Source of the DNA: DATFVA01 sp963774455
GTDB lineage: Bacteria; Bacteroidota; Ignavibacteria; Ignavibacteriales; Ignavibacteriaceae
Assembly (NCBI GenBank): GCA_963774455.1
Contig: CAVZFD010000005.1
Span: forward strand, 310,001 to 374,000
Direction: 5' to 3'
Length of the DNA: 64,000 bases
Below the pieces are notes generated by a model, which did no database searches, was not told the DNA's origin, and saw only the letters and a list, made by a program, of their open reading frames with translations. Shown here in pieces: positions 25,369 to 35,300 of this stretch; the first letter of the stretch is position 1; each line of letters opens with the position of its first letter. A program made the position numbers and the translations under genes.

Positions 25369-25442
25369 ACGTCAGTAGCTCAATTGGCTAGAGCAGCGGT
25401 CTCCAAAACCGCAGGTTGGGGGTTCGAGTCCCTCCTGACGTG
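25369..25442 (+). tRNA. tRNA-Trp (anticodon CCA)
   Basis: A 74-nt tRNA. The acceptor ACGTCAG pairs with CTGACGT, the anticodon loop CTCCAAA gives CCA, the T loop is TTCGAGT, and the discriminator is G as expected for tRNA-Trp. Only 7 nt separate it from the rpmG stop and 30 nt from secE, indicating processing from a common transcript. Confidence 0.97.
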
Positions 25443-25472
25443 CAAGAGTTAATTTAGGAAAGTCTTCTGAAA

Positions 25473-25655
25473 ATGAAAGAAAAAATTGTCAATTTCTTTA
25501 ATGATGTAGTTAAAGAAATGAAAAAAGTAACCTGGCCCACTACGGAGGAACTTAAAGAATCTACAGTAGTGGTTATTGTTGTTTGTTTAGTTATTGCTGC
25601 GTTTACATACATTATAGATATGGCTATAAATCAAATATTAAAAGGACTTTTTTAG
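25473..25655 (+). CDS. secE: Preprotein translocase subunit SecE
   Basis: A 60-residue inner-membrane protein with a short amphipathic N-terminal helix, the conserved VVKEMKKVTWPTTEEL surface motif and a single C-terminal membrane span (STVVVIVVCLVIAAFTYIID). It clamps the SecY channel, which is encoded later in this window at 50.5 kb. This one-span form is the usual size outside the gamma-proteobacteria. nusG follows after 12 bp, the near-universal secE-nusG pair. Confidence 0.95.
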   Translation: MKEKIVNFFNDVVKEMKKVTWPTTEELKESTVVVIVVCLVIAAFTYIIDMAINQILKGLF

Positions 25656-25667
25656 TTAGCGATCAGT

Positions 25668-26204
25668 ATGGAATATAAGTGGTATGTAGTTAGAACATTT
25701 TCCGGTCACGAGAATAAGGTTAAAACACTTCTCGAGAATGAGCTTGGCGACAACGAAGCACTGCGCGCCAAGATCCAGGATATTCTCGTCCCTATGGAAA
25801 AGGTATTCGAAGTAAAAGACGGCAAGAAGAAAAGCAAAACAAAAAATTTCTTCCCTGGTTATATCCTTGTTAATGCCGATCTCGATAACCAGGTTAAAGA
25901 GTTCATTCTTAATACCCCTTCCGTAATGGGATTTCTCGGAACAAAAAATAATCCGAACCCTCTTCAGCCTGAGGAGGTCAAAAGGATAGTAGGCAGGATT
26001 TCCCAGGATGAAAGCAGTGAGAGAATGGAGACTATTTTCCGAACAGGAGATCTGGTGAAAATCATAGACGGACCATTTAACAATTTCTCGGGCACTGTTC
26101 AGGAAGTAAACGAAGAGAAGATGAAAATAAAAGTGATGGTCTCAATCTTCGGAAGAAAAACACCGGTCGAAATAGATTTTGTTCAGGCAGAATTAGAAAA
26201 ATAA
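25668..26204 (+). CDS. nusG: Transcription termination/antitermination protein NusG
   Basis: A 178-residue NusG with an N-terminal NGN domain (WYVVRTFSGHENKVKTLLENEL, FFPGYILVNADL) and a C-terminal KOW domain (FRTGDLVKIIDGPFNNFSGTVQEVNEEKMKIKV). It binds the RNA polymerase clamp helices and links transcription to Rho or to the ribosome through S10, also encoded here. Length is standard with no insertions. rplK begins 22 bp later. Confidence 0.97.
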   Translation: MEYKWYVVRTFSGHENKVKTLLENELGDNEALRAKIQDILVPMEKVFEVKDGKKKSKTKNFFPGYILVNADLDNQVKEFILNTPSVMGFLGTKNNPNPLQPEEVKRIVGRISQDESSERMETIFRTGDLVKIIDGPFNNFSGTVQEVNEEKMKIKVMVSIFGRKTPVEIDFVQAELEK

Positions 26205-26226
26205 TTTTATCCGATAGGTAAATACT

Positions 26227-26652
26227 ATGGCAAAGAAAATAAGTGGATTTATCAAATTGCAAATTCCTGCAGGTAAAGCTAATCCTTCACCTCCTGTTGG
26301 TCCTGCCTTAGGCCAGAAGGGTGTTAATATTATGGAATTCTGCAAGCAGTTTAATGCGAGGACGCAGGATAAAGAAGGATTGATTATTCCTGTGGTAATT
26401 ACAGTTTATGCAGATAAATCTTTTACTTTTATCACAAAAACTCCTCCTGCAGCCGTTTTGTTGAAACGTGCAGCCAAGATTGAAAAAGGTTCAGCTGAAC
26501 CTCACCGAAATAAAGTAGCTAAAGTAAGCAAATCCCAGGTTAAAGAAATTGCAGAATTAAAAATGCCCGATTTAAATGCATTTGATGTTGATCATGCTAT
26601 GAGTATGGTAGCCGGAACTGCAAGAAGTATGGGAATCACTGTAGAAGATTAA
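26227..26652 (+). CDS. rplK: 50S ribosomal protein L11
   Basis: A 141-residue L11 of the GTPase-associated centre. The proline-rich N-terminal domain LQIPAGKANPSPPVGPALGQ, where thiostrepton-type drugs bind in other bacteria, and the RNA-binding C-terminal domain ending MSMVAGTARSMGITVED are both intact. Residue count equals the family norm. First gene of the rplKAJL set, followed by rplA after 22 bp. Confidence 0.97.
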   Translation: MAKKISGFIKLQIPAGKANPSPPVGPALGQKGVNIMEFCKQFNARTQDKEGLIIPVVITVYADKSFTFITKTPPAAVLLKRAAKIEKGSAEPHRNKVAKVSKSQVKEIAELKMPDLNAFDVDHAMSMVAGTARSMGITVED

Positions 26653-26674
26653 AAATTTTATAAATGGTGTTGCA

Positions 26675-27370
26675 ATGCAAAACTCAAAAAGAAACAAAGA
26701 AGTACTTAAAGCGGTAGACCTTAAAAAAGAATATTCTATTATAGATGCTGTTCAGGCTCTGAAAGAAAATTCAAAGGTGAAGTTTACTGAATCAGTTGAC
26801 TGTGCAATAAGGCTTGGAGTTGATCCCAGGCATGCGGACCAGATGATTAGAGGTACAGTTACGCTGCCTAACGGAACAGGTAAGAAAGTTAAAGTCCTTG
26901 TGATTGCTAAAGGCGGGAAAGCACAGGAAGCTCTCGATGCAGGAGCCGAATTTGCGGGCTTCGAAGAATATCTTGAGAAAATTAAAGGCGGCTGGACTGA
27001 CATTGATGTAATTGTAGCTACTCCTGATTCTATGGGTGAACTTGGAAAACTAGGAAGGATACTCGGACCAAAAGGTTTGATGCCTAATCCTAAAAGCGGC
27101 ACCGTAACCCAGGATGTTGCGAACGCGGTAAAAGAGGTTAAAGCCGGAAAAATTGATTTTCGCGTTGAAAAAGCAGGAATTGTGCATACATCTATTGGCA
27201 AAATGAATTTTGACGCTGAAAAACTTGCTGAGAATGCGAAGGCTTTCCTCAATACTATCGTAAAATTAAAGCCGGCATCAGCCAAGGGTCAGTATATAAA
27301 AAGTATTTATCTGTCCAGTACGATGGGACCTGGACTGAAGATCAGCAAAGAAGAAATTGTACAGCACTAA
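26675..27370 (+). CDS. rplA: 50S ribosomal protein L1
   Basis: A 231-residue L1 that forms the mobile stalk near the E site and usually represses its own operon by binding mRNA. The signature LGRILGPKGLMPNPKSGTVT is present, along with the C-terminal STMGPGLKIS. Normal length. An ATG 11 bp upstream is out of frame, so 26675 is the start. It is separated from rplJ by 66 bp with no clear terminator or promoter. Confidence 0.97.
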   Translation: MQNSKRNKEVLKAVDLKKEYSIIDAVQALKENSKVKFTESVDCAIRLGVDPRHADQMIRGTVTLPNGTGKKVKVLVIAKGGKAQEALDAGAEFAGFEEYLEKIKGGWTDIDVIVATPDSMGELGKLGRILGPKGLMPNPKSGTVTQDVANAVKEVKAGKIDFRVEKAGIVHTSIGKMNFDAEKLAENAKAFLNTIVKLKPASAKGQYIKSIYLSSTMGPGLKISKEEIVQH

Positions 27371-27436
27371 AAGTTTACGCACTCATAAAATGCTTCTGGC
27401 CGATCCGATTAACATAAAATCTGATACGGGAGAGAA

Positions 27437-27961
27437 ATGAAAAAGAACGAAAAGGTAGATATCGTAGCCAAAGTTAAAGAGCTAATCGATAACTCCAATG
27501 CGGTGTATCTTACCGATTATTCCGGGGTTACAGTATCGAATATAAATGATATCCGTACTGAATTCAGGAAAGAGGGAATTAAGTATAAAGTGTTTAAAAA
27601 TACTTTGTTCAAAAGAGCCCTCGATGAAAGCGGTAAATATGCAAAGTTATCCGATCATCTCGTTGGAATGACCGGGTATGCTTTTGCAACTGCCGATAAT
27701 CCGGTTGCTCCTGCAAAGGTAATCAAAAAATATTTTGATACCATTCAGAAACTTTCTATGAAAGCCTGCTACATTGAAGATCAATACTATGACGGGAGCA
27801 GTTTAAATGAACTGGCTTCTCTCCCTTCAAAGAAAGAGATCATTGCAGGCATAATGGGCAGTCTGAATTCACCTGCATCCGGTATCGTCGGAGCAATAAA
27901 TGCTGTTTTTAGAGATCTCGTAAGTGTTATAGATGAGATTTCCAAGCGTGAAGCAGCATAA
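27437..27961 (+). CDS. rplJ: 50S ribosomal protein L10
   Basis: A 174-residue L10, the base of the L7/L12 stalk. The N-terminal RNA-binding domain contains AVYLTDYSGVTVSNINDIR and FRKEGIKYKVFKNTLFKRAL. The C-terminal helix that receives L12 dimers ends in VIDEISKREAA. The start ATG follows ACGGGAGAG. Located 40 bp before rplL, the standard order. Confidence 0.97.
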   Translation: MKKNEKVDIVAKVKELIDNSNAVYLTDYSGVTVSNINDIRTEFRKEGIKYKVFKNTLFKRALDESGKYAKLSDHLVGMTGYAFATADNPVAPAKVIKKYFDTIQKLSMKACYIEDQYYDGSSLNELASLPSKKEIIAGIMGSLNSPASGIVGAINAVFRDLVSVIDEISKREAA

Positions 27962-28001
27962 CTTTAACCATAGAAAAAAAATTTATTAGGAGAAATATAA
28001 A

Positions 28002-28376
28002 ATGGCCGAAAAAGTAGCAGAAATAGTTGAAAAGATTAAAGGATTATCTCTGTTAGAAGCAGCTGAATTAAAGAAAGCATTAGAAGAAGAATTTGGCGTG
28101 ACTGCAGCAGCACCTGTTATAATGGCAGGGGGAGCCCCGGCCGCAGCCGCAGCGGAAGAAGAAAAGACTGAGTTTGACGTAATTCTTCAGAGTGTCGGAG
28201 AAAAGAAAATTAACGTTATTAAAGTTGTTAGAGCTCATACAGGACTTGGATTAAAGGAAGCTAAAGACCTTGTTGATACCGCTCCAAAACCTGTAAAAGA
28301 AGGTGTGTCGAAAGATGAAGCTGAAAAACTCAAAAAAGAGTTTGAAGAAGCTGGTGCAACCGTTCAGATAAAGTAA
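28002..28376 (+). CDS. rplL: 50S ribosomal protein L7/L12
   Basis: A 124-residue stalk protein present in several copies per ribosome that recruits EF-G, EF-Tu and IF2. It has an N-terminal dimerisation domain (VAEIVEKIKGLSLLEAAELKK), an alanine/glycine-rich hinge around residues 43-53 (MAGGAPAAAAAEEE) and a C-terminal factor-binding domain (KINVIKVVRAHTGLGLKEAKDLVD). A strong AGGAG site precedes the start. A terminator-like hairpin follows before rpoB. Confidence 0.98.
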   Translation: MAEKVAEIVEKIKGLSLLEAAELKKALEEEFGVTAAAPVIMAGGAPAAAAAEEEKTEFDVILQSVGEKKINVIKVVRAHTGLGLKEAKDLVDTAPKPVKEGVSKDEAEKLKKEFEEAGATVQIK

Positions 28377-28411
28377 ATCACGAATATTACCAGGTAATTT
28401 TCTTAAGGTAG

Positions 28412-28448
28412 TAAGACGGGTGAAGTCCGTCTTATTGCTTTTTATATT
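28412..28448 (+). terminator. Hairpin terminator/attenuator between rplL and rpoB
   Basis: TAAGACGG (28412-28419) pairs with CCGTCTTA (28427-28434) over a 7-nt loop, followed by a T-rich run. Its position matches the partial attenuator known from the E. coli rplJL-rpoBC operon, which lowers polymerase-subunit output relative to ribosomal proteins. Confidence 0.7.
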
Positions 28449-28452
28449 TTTT

Positions 28453-28482
28453 TTGGTACACGTTGTTTAAGGTTCTGATTTG
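28453..28482 (+). promoter_or_regulatory. Weak candidate promoter upstream of rpoB
   Basis: TTG (28453-28455), 19 nt, then CTGATTTG (28475-28482), which keeps the TTTG end of the -7 box but not its TA. It lies just after the rplL hairpin and 34 bp before rpoB, so a secondary promoter would make sense, but the match is poor. Confidence 0.3.
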
Positions 28483-28516
28483 AAAGTAGTTTAGAACATT
28501 TATAGGAGGTTTGTAA

Positions 28517-31500
28517 TTGAATAATAAAAGAATTTCCTTCGGTAGGATTGAAAGTGTGATAGAGTCTCCTGACCTTTTGAGTATCCAGAATGATTCCTAC
28601 GAAGATTTTGTACAGATGAGGGTTTTACCCTCTAAAAGGGAAAATAAAGGACTGCAGCAGGTGTTTTCCTCAAATTTTCCAATCTTCGATAACAAAGAAA
28701 TCTATAGACTGGATTTTATTGAATATTATATTGAAAAACCCAGGTACTCTGTTCAGGAATGCCTTGAGAGAGGTCTTACCTTTTCAGCGCCGCTTAAAGG
28801 CAAGCTGCGCCTCTCTACTAAAGATCCCGAAACTGAAGAATTTGTAAATAGTGTTGAACAGGAGGTCTACCTTGGTAATCTCCCGTTTATGACTGAAAAA
28901 GGGACTTTTATTATTAATGGGGCGGAACGTGTTGTTGTCTCTCAGCTTCACCGTTCACCAGGAGTTGCTTTTGCACAGACAGTGCATCCGAACGGCACCC
29001 CTATATACTCTGCCCGCATCATCCCGCTTCGCGGATCATGGGTTGAGTTCGCCACTGATATCAATTATATAATGTATGTATATATTGATAGAAGGAAAAA
29101 ATTTCCTGCGACTACTTTGCTCAGAGCATTAGGATATGCCTCCGATGACGATATACTGAACCTGTTCCAGCTGATTGAGGAAATTATCGTAAAGAAAGCA
29201 AAACTTGAAGATTATATCGGAAGAGTAGTTGCAAGCGATATTTTCGATATGTCTACCGGTGAAATTTTTCTCACAAAAGAAAGTACCCTTACCGAGGATG
29301 ATATCGATAGGCTTAAGGAAATAGAAATCGAAACTCTAAAGCTTGTTGTGGCAAATACTTCTCCGGAGCAGGACCTGATTCTTAATACTCTGCGTAAAGA
29401 TACGGCACATACTAAAGAAGAAGCTTTATTTGCCATATACCGCCAGTTGCGGTCGGGTGAAGCTCCTGATATCGATACTGCACAGGGATTGATCGATAAA
29501 CTCTTCTTCAACGATAAACGGTATGATCTCGGGGATGTAGGTCGTCATAGAATGAACGATAAGCTTAACCTTAACATACCTGAAACAACTACGATTCTTA
29601 CAGTTGAGGATATTATCGAAATAATGAAATATATCATAAGGTTAAGAAACGGTGAACAGGCCATCGATGATATCGATCATCTGGGTAATAGAAGAATAAG
29701 GACAGTTGGCGAACAGCTTGGACAGCAGTTCAACATCGGTATGGCACGTATGGCCAGGACAATCAAAGAGCGCATGAATATGCGTGATAGCGAGAATTTC
29801 ACTCCGCAGGATCTGGTTAATGCCAGAACAATCAGCAGCGTAATAAATGCTTTCTTCGGTACAAACCAGCTTTCACAGTTCATGGATCAGACTAACCCTC
29901 TCGCTGAAATGACCCACAAGAGAAGGATGTCGGCACTGGGACCCGGCGGTCTTACAAGAGAAAGAGCCGGTTTTGAAGTTAGGGACGTACATTATACTCA
30001 TTACGGACGCCTTTGCCCGATTGAAACACCTGAAGGTCCGAACATTGGACTGATTTCTTCCCTTACAATATTCGCAAGAGTCAACCGTTATGGTTTCCTT
30101 GAAACACCGTATCGTAAAGTGGTAAAAAGTAAGGTTACAAATGAAGTTGAATACCTTACTGCTGAACAGGAAGATCAGTTTACCATAGCCCAGGCTAATG
30201 CACCGATTAATGAACAGGGAAAATTCCTGAACGAGAGAGTTAAGTCGAGACTAAAAGGTGAATTTCCGATTGTAACTCCTGAAAATATTCAATATATGGA
30301 CGTTGCCCCTGCACAGATAGTTTCTGCAGCTGCTGCTTTAATTCCTTTCCTTGAACATGATGATGCGAACAGGGCACTTATGGGCTCTAATATGCAGCGC
30401 CAGGCGGTGCCTTTATTACGTCCAGAGGCTCCTCTGGTAGGCACAGGAATGGAAAAGAAGGTTGCTACTGATTCCAAAGCAGTAATTATCGCTGAAGAAA
30501 ACGGTACGGTTGAATATGTTGATGCTACCAAAATTACGGTTAACTATGATATCAATCCTCATAGTATTGAAGCCTTAACTACTTTTATCGATAAAAAAAG
30601 CGTTACTTATAATCTTACGAAGTTTCACGGAACTAACCAGGAAACAAGCGTAAATCAGCGTCCTATTGTTAAACAGGGACAAAAAATATCCAAAGGCGAC
30701 GTTCTTGCAGACGGTACTTCTACAGATCAGGGTGAACTTGCCCTGGGAAGAAACGTTCTTGTAGCATTTATGCCCTGGCGCGGATATAACTTTGAGGATG
30801 CTATTATAATCAGTGAAAGAGTTGTGAGTGAAGATATTTATACCTCAATTCACATCGAGGAATTTGAACTTCAGGTCAGGGAAACAAAACGCGGTGAAGA
30901 AGAGTTAACCCGTGAGATTCCGAACGTAAGTGAAGAAGCAGTTAAAAACCTGGATGAAAATGGTATAATAAGAGAAGGTGCCGAAGTTAAGGAAGGTGAT
31001 ATCCTGATAGGAAAAATTACTCCTAAAGGAGAAACCGACCCGACACCTGAAGAAAAGCTGTTAAGAGCGATATTCGGAGATAAGGCTGGAGATGTTAAAG
31101 ATGCATCCCTTAAAGCGCCTCCCGGATTAAAGGGAACGGTTATAAAAACAAGGCTATTCAGCAGAAAAAGAAGAGATACGGAATCAAAGAAGTATGAGAA
31201 GAAACTCCTGGATAACCTGGAACTGGAACATAAAAATAAATTAACAGATCATTACAACAAACTTGTTGATAAATTAACCCGGTTGACTGACGGCAGTGCT
31301 ACCACTGGAATCCGTGATCTTGACGGAAGTATAGTGTTAAGAAGCGGAACCGGTATAAAAGATTCAACTTTCTCTTCAATGGAAGATATAACTAAGCTCG
31401 ATTATACTCTCGACTGGTTTGAATCGAAAAAACTAAATTCGCATGTCAATACAGTTTATAAAAACTATTTTGATGTCCTTGCTGAACTTGAGGAGGAATT

Positions 31501-32275
31501 TAAGAGAGAAAAAATAAAAATCACCAGCGGCGATGAACTTCCTCCCGGTATAGTTCAGCTGGCAAAGGTTTATGTTGCTAAAAAACGTAAGCTTTCTGTC
31601 GGCGATAAAATGGCAGGACGACACGGAAATAAGGGTGTCGTTGCAAAAATAGTTCCTGCAGAGGATATGCCATTTCTACCTGACGGGACTGCTGTCGACA
31701 TAATTCTAAATCCACTTGGTGTACCTTCAAGAATGAACCTGGGTCAACTCTATGAGACTGCGTTGGGCTGGGCCGGTAAGGTTCTGGGAGTCAAATTTGC
31801 GACACCGATCTTTGACGGTGCCAAGATAGAAGATGTTGATTCATGGCTGGAAAAAGCAGGGCTCGAAAAAGGAAGCAAAACAACTCTTTATGATGGAAGA
31901 TCAGGAGAGAAATTCCACCAGAAGGTCACCTGCGGTTATATCTATATATTGAAACTTAGCCATCTTGTAGATGATAAGATTCACGCAAGGTCGATTGGAC
32001 CATATTCGTTAATTACACAGCAGCCTCTTGGCGGTAAAGCACAGTTTGGTGGCCAGAGGTTCGGGGAAATGGAGGTTTGGGCGCTTGAAGGATATGGTGC
32101 GGCTCATATTCTCCAGGAAATTCTTACGGTAAAAAGTGATGATGTTGCCGGTAGAGCAAAAGTATATGAAGCAATAGTGAAAGGTGAAAATTTGCAGGAA
32201 CCGAATATTCCTGAATCGTTCAATGTGTTGATTAAGGAACTTCAGGGACTAAGCCTTGAAATAAAAATTAATTAA
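28517..32275 (+). CDS. rpoB: DNA-directed RNA polymerase subunit beta
   Basis: A 1252-residue beta subunit. The rifampicin-pocket segment SQFMDQTNPLAEMTHKRRMSALGPGG keeps the drug-sensitive residues of E. coli (equivalents of Asp516, His526, Arg529, Ser531), so nothing suggests resistance. Other landmarks: GRLCPIETPEGPNIGL, GRHGNKGVVAKI and the C-terminal FGEMEVWALEGYGA. The start codon is TTG at 28517, set by a strong TAGGAGGT site 6 nt upstream; no ATG alternative exists. It is shorter than E. coli RpoB (1342) because of lineage-specific insert differences. rpoC follows after 42 bp. Confidence 0.98.
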   Translation: MNNKRISFGRIESVIESPDLLSIQNDSYEDFVQMRVLPSKRENKGLQQVFSSNFPIFDNKEIYRLDFIEYYIEKPRYSVQECLERGLTFSAPLKGKLRLSTKDPETEEFVNSVEQEVYLGNLPFMTEKGTFIINGAERVVVSQLHRSPGVAFAQTVHPNGTPIYSARIIPLRGSWVEFATDINYIMYVYIDRRKKFPATTLLRALGYASDDDILNLFQLIEEIIVKKAKLEDYIGRVVASDIFDMSTGEIFLTKESTLTEDDIDRLKEIEIETLKLVVANTSPEQDLILNTLRKDTAHTKEEALFAIYRQLRSGEAPDIDTAQGLIDKLFFNDKRYDLGDVGRHRMNDKLNLNIPETTTILTVEDIIEIMKYIIRLRNGEQAIDDIDHLGNRRIRTVGEQLGQQFNIGMARMARTIKERMNMRDSENFTPQDLVNARTISSVINAFFGTNQLSQFMDQTNPLAEMTHKRRMSALGPGGLTRERAGFEVRDVHYTHYGRLCPIETPEGPNIGLISSLTIFARVNRYGFLETPYRKVVKSKVTNEVEYLTAEQEDQFTIAQANAPINEQGKFLNERVKSRLKGEFPIVTPENIQYMDVAPAQIVSAAAALIPFLEHDDANRALMGSNMQRQAVPLLRPEAPLVGTGMEKKVATDSKAVIIAEENGTVEYVDATKITVNYDINPHSIEALTTFIDKKSVTYNLTKFHGTNQETSVNQRPIVKQGQKISKGDVLADGTSTDQGELALGRNVLVAFMPWRGYNFEDAIIISERVVSEDIYTSIHIEEFELQVRETKRGEEELTREIPNVSEEAVKNLDENGIIREGAEVKEGDILIGKITPKGETDPTPEEKLLRAIFGDKAGDVKDASLKAPPGLKGTVIKTRLFSRKRRDTESKKYEKKLLDNLELEHKNKLTDHYNKLVDKLTRLTDGSATTGIRDLDGSIVLRSGTGIKDSTFSSMEDITKLDYTLDWFESKKLNSHVNTVYKNYFDVLAELEEEFKREKIKITSGDELPPGIVQLAKVYVAKKRKLSVGDKMAGRHGNKGVVAKIVPAEDMPFLPDGTAVDIILNPLGVPSRMNLGQLYETALGWAGKVLGVKFATPIFDGAKIEDVDSWLEKAGLEKGSKTTLYDGRSGEKFHQKVTCGYIYILKLSHLVDDKIHARSIGPYSLITQQPLGGKAQFGGQRFGEMEVWALEGYGAAHILQEILTVKSDDVAGRAKVYEAIVKGENLQEPNIPESFNVLIKELQGLSLEIKIN

Positions 32276-32317
32276 CACCTAAAGAACAATTTTCACCAAG
32301 AAATTAGGAGATAAAAA

Positions 32318-35300
32318 ATGGCTTTTAGAATTCAAGAAAATGCAATGCGTGATATAAGTAGTATCACTATCAGTCTTGCCAGTCCCGATGATATATTAAC
32401 AAGATCTTATGGTGAAGTCACTAAACCTGAAACGATTAACTATCGTTCTTTTCGCCCGGAAAAGGATGGTCTCTTCTGTGAAAAAATATTCGGACCTACC
32501 CGTGACTGGGAGTGCTTCTGCGGAAAATATAAGAGAATAAGATATAAAGGGATTATCTGTGACAGATGCGGTGTGGAAGTAACCCAAAAAAGTGTCCGCC
32601 GAGAGAGGATGGGACACCTTGCTCTTGCTGTACCTGTAGTTCATATCTGGTTCTTCAGAGCTCAACCTTCCAAGATAGGCAATATCCTTGGTATAAGTCT
32701 TAAAGAGCTTGAAAAGATCATTTATTATGAATCTTATGTGGTTATTAGTCCCGGTCCTACCGGTCTGACTAAAAAAGATCTGATCTCTGAAGATCAGTAT
32801 TTCGAAGTACTGAATTCTCTTCCCGCAGGAAATGAAAAGCTCGATGATGATGATCCGAAAAAGTTTGTGGCTAAAATAGGCGGCGAGGCCGTAAAGGAAA
32901 TGTTAAAACAGACAAACGTTGAAACATTATCCAAAGAATTAAGAGCACAACTGAAGGAGGAAACTTCACAGCAGAAGAAATCAGACATCCTTAAAAGACT
33001 GAGAGTACTCGAATCCTTCAAAGAAGAGGAAGTTAAAGTCCCAAATAAACCGGAATGGATGGTTCTTAGTTATATCCCAGTAATTCCTCCGGAACTTCGG
33101 CCTCTGGTTCCCCTGGAAGGCGGAAGATTTGCGACCTCAGATCTGAATGATCTATATAGAAGAGTTATAATAAGAAATAACAGATTAAAAAGATTAATCG
33201 ATATTAAAGCTCCTGAAGTCATACTTCGTAATGAAAAAAGGATGCTCCAGGAAGCCGTTGACGCTCTTTTTGATAATTCAAGACGAGGCAGCGCCGTACG
33301 GAGTGATAATAACAGGCCTCTAAAATCTCTCAGCGATATGCTGAAAGGAAAACAGGGACGCTTCCGTCAGAACCTTCTTGGAAAGAGAGTTGATTATTCA
33401 GGTCGTTCTGTGATTGTTGTTGGTCCTGAACTTAAACTGCACCAGTGCGGTCTCCCGAAAGATATGGCTGTTGAACTTTTCAAGCCGTTTATAATACGGA
33501 AACTCATTGAGAGAGGGCACAATAAGACTGTAAAAAGTGCAAGGAAAGTAGTCGACAGAAAAGACCCGATTATCTGGGATATACTTGCAAAGATCATTGA
33601 AGGTCATCCTGTATTATTGAACCGTGCACCAACGCTCCATAGGCTGGGTATTCAGGCATTTCAGCCTACATTAATTGACGGAAGAGCTATTCAGCTTCAC
33701 CCGATGGTATGTACTGCTTTTAATGCCGACTTCGACGGTGATCAGATGGCGGTTCACGTTCCCTTATCATATGAAGCTCAGCTTGAAGCTGCTCTGTTGA
33801 TGTTAAGCAGTCATAATATACTTTCACCGCAAAACGGCAGCCCTATAGTCGTTCCGACACAGGATATAGTACTTGGCTGCTATTACCTTACCAAATACCG
33901 CGAAGGTGAAAAAGGTGAGGATATGGTCTTCGGTACCAGCGATGAAGTAATAATTGCCTACAACTCTAAAGTAATTGGACTGCATGCGAAGATTAAAGTG
34001 AAGATCGACGGTGAGTTTCTTGAGACAACTACCGGAAGAGTAATCTTCAATCAGATTGTGCCCAAAGAGATGGGTTACTTCAACCAGCTTCTTATAAAGA
34101 AGACATTCGGCGGATTTATCGGTCAGATGTTCCTTAAGCTGGGAAATAAGGTTACTGCTAAGTTCCTTGATGATCTGAAAGATACCGGATTCAGGTATGC
34201 TACGGCAGGCGGGCTGTCAGTAAGCTATGGCGATATGATTATTCCGGAAGAAAAAGTTGAACTAATTGGTAAGGCGAATAAAAAGGTTGAAGCAATTCTG
34301 AATGAGCATGAGCAAGGAGTGATTACCGACGCTGAACGATATAACAAAATTATTGACGTATGGACACACACTACTAATGATGTTGCGCGTGCACTTATGG
34401 AAAAACTTAAAGCCAATAACAACGGCTTTAACTCTCTGCATATGATGGTCGACTCAGGTGCAAGAGGATCCCAGGATCAGGTTAAACAGCTTGCGGGAAT
34501 GCGAGGTTTGATGATGAAGCCTCAGAAAACACTTTCCGGTCAGGCAGGTGAAATTATCGAGAACCCGATCGTTGCAAACTTTAAAGAAGGTTTGTCGGTA
34601 CTTGAGTACTTTATATCCACTCACGGTGCGAGGAAAGGTCTTGCCGATACAGCCCTGAAAACCGCTGATGCCGGGTACCTTACAAGAAGACTTGTTGACG
34701 TTTCCCAGGATGTTATTATCCGGGAAATAGATTGCGGCACGATCCTCGGAATTGAAATTACAGCATTGAAAGACGTTGAGCAGGAGAGAGAGCCTCTGGG
34801 TGAGAGAATCACAGGCCGCGTTGCACAGGAAGATGTTTATGATCCGCGTACAGATGAATTGATTATTCCTGCAGGTGAACTAATAACGGAAGTTATTGCT
34901 GAAAAAATAGAAGATTCAAACATCGATTCAGTCTATATCAGAACCGTATTAACCTGCGAATCTAAACGCGGTGTTTGTGCTAAATGTTACGGAAGGAACC
35001 TGACCAATGGTAAACTGGTAGAGATTGGTGAGGCTGTTGGTATTGTAGCCGCTCAGTCAATCGGCGAACCAGGTACTCAGCTTACTTTAAGAACCTTCCA
35101 CCTCGGCGGAACTTCCTCGAGAATTGCAAGTCAGTCGCAGGTTGAAACCAATACAGAAGGAATAGTGAGGTTTGAGCGTATTACCTTCGTGGAAAAATCA
35201 GATTTCTATGGAAATGTAAAAGTTGTAACAGGTAGGCGCGGTGTTATTGGAATATACGATGAAAATAACCGTCAGCTCAAGAAGTATGATGTGCCTTACG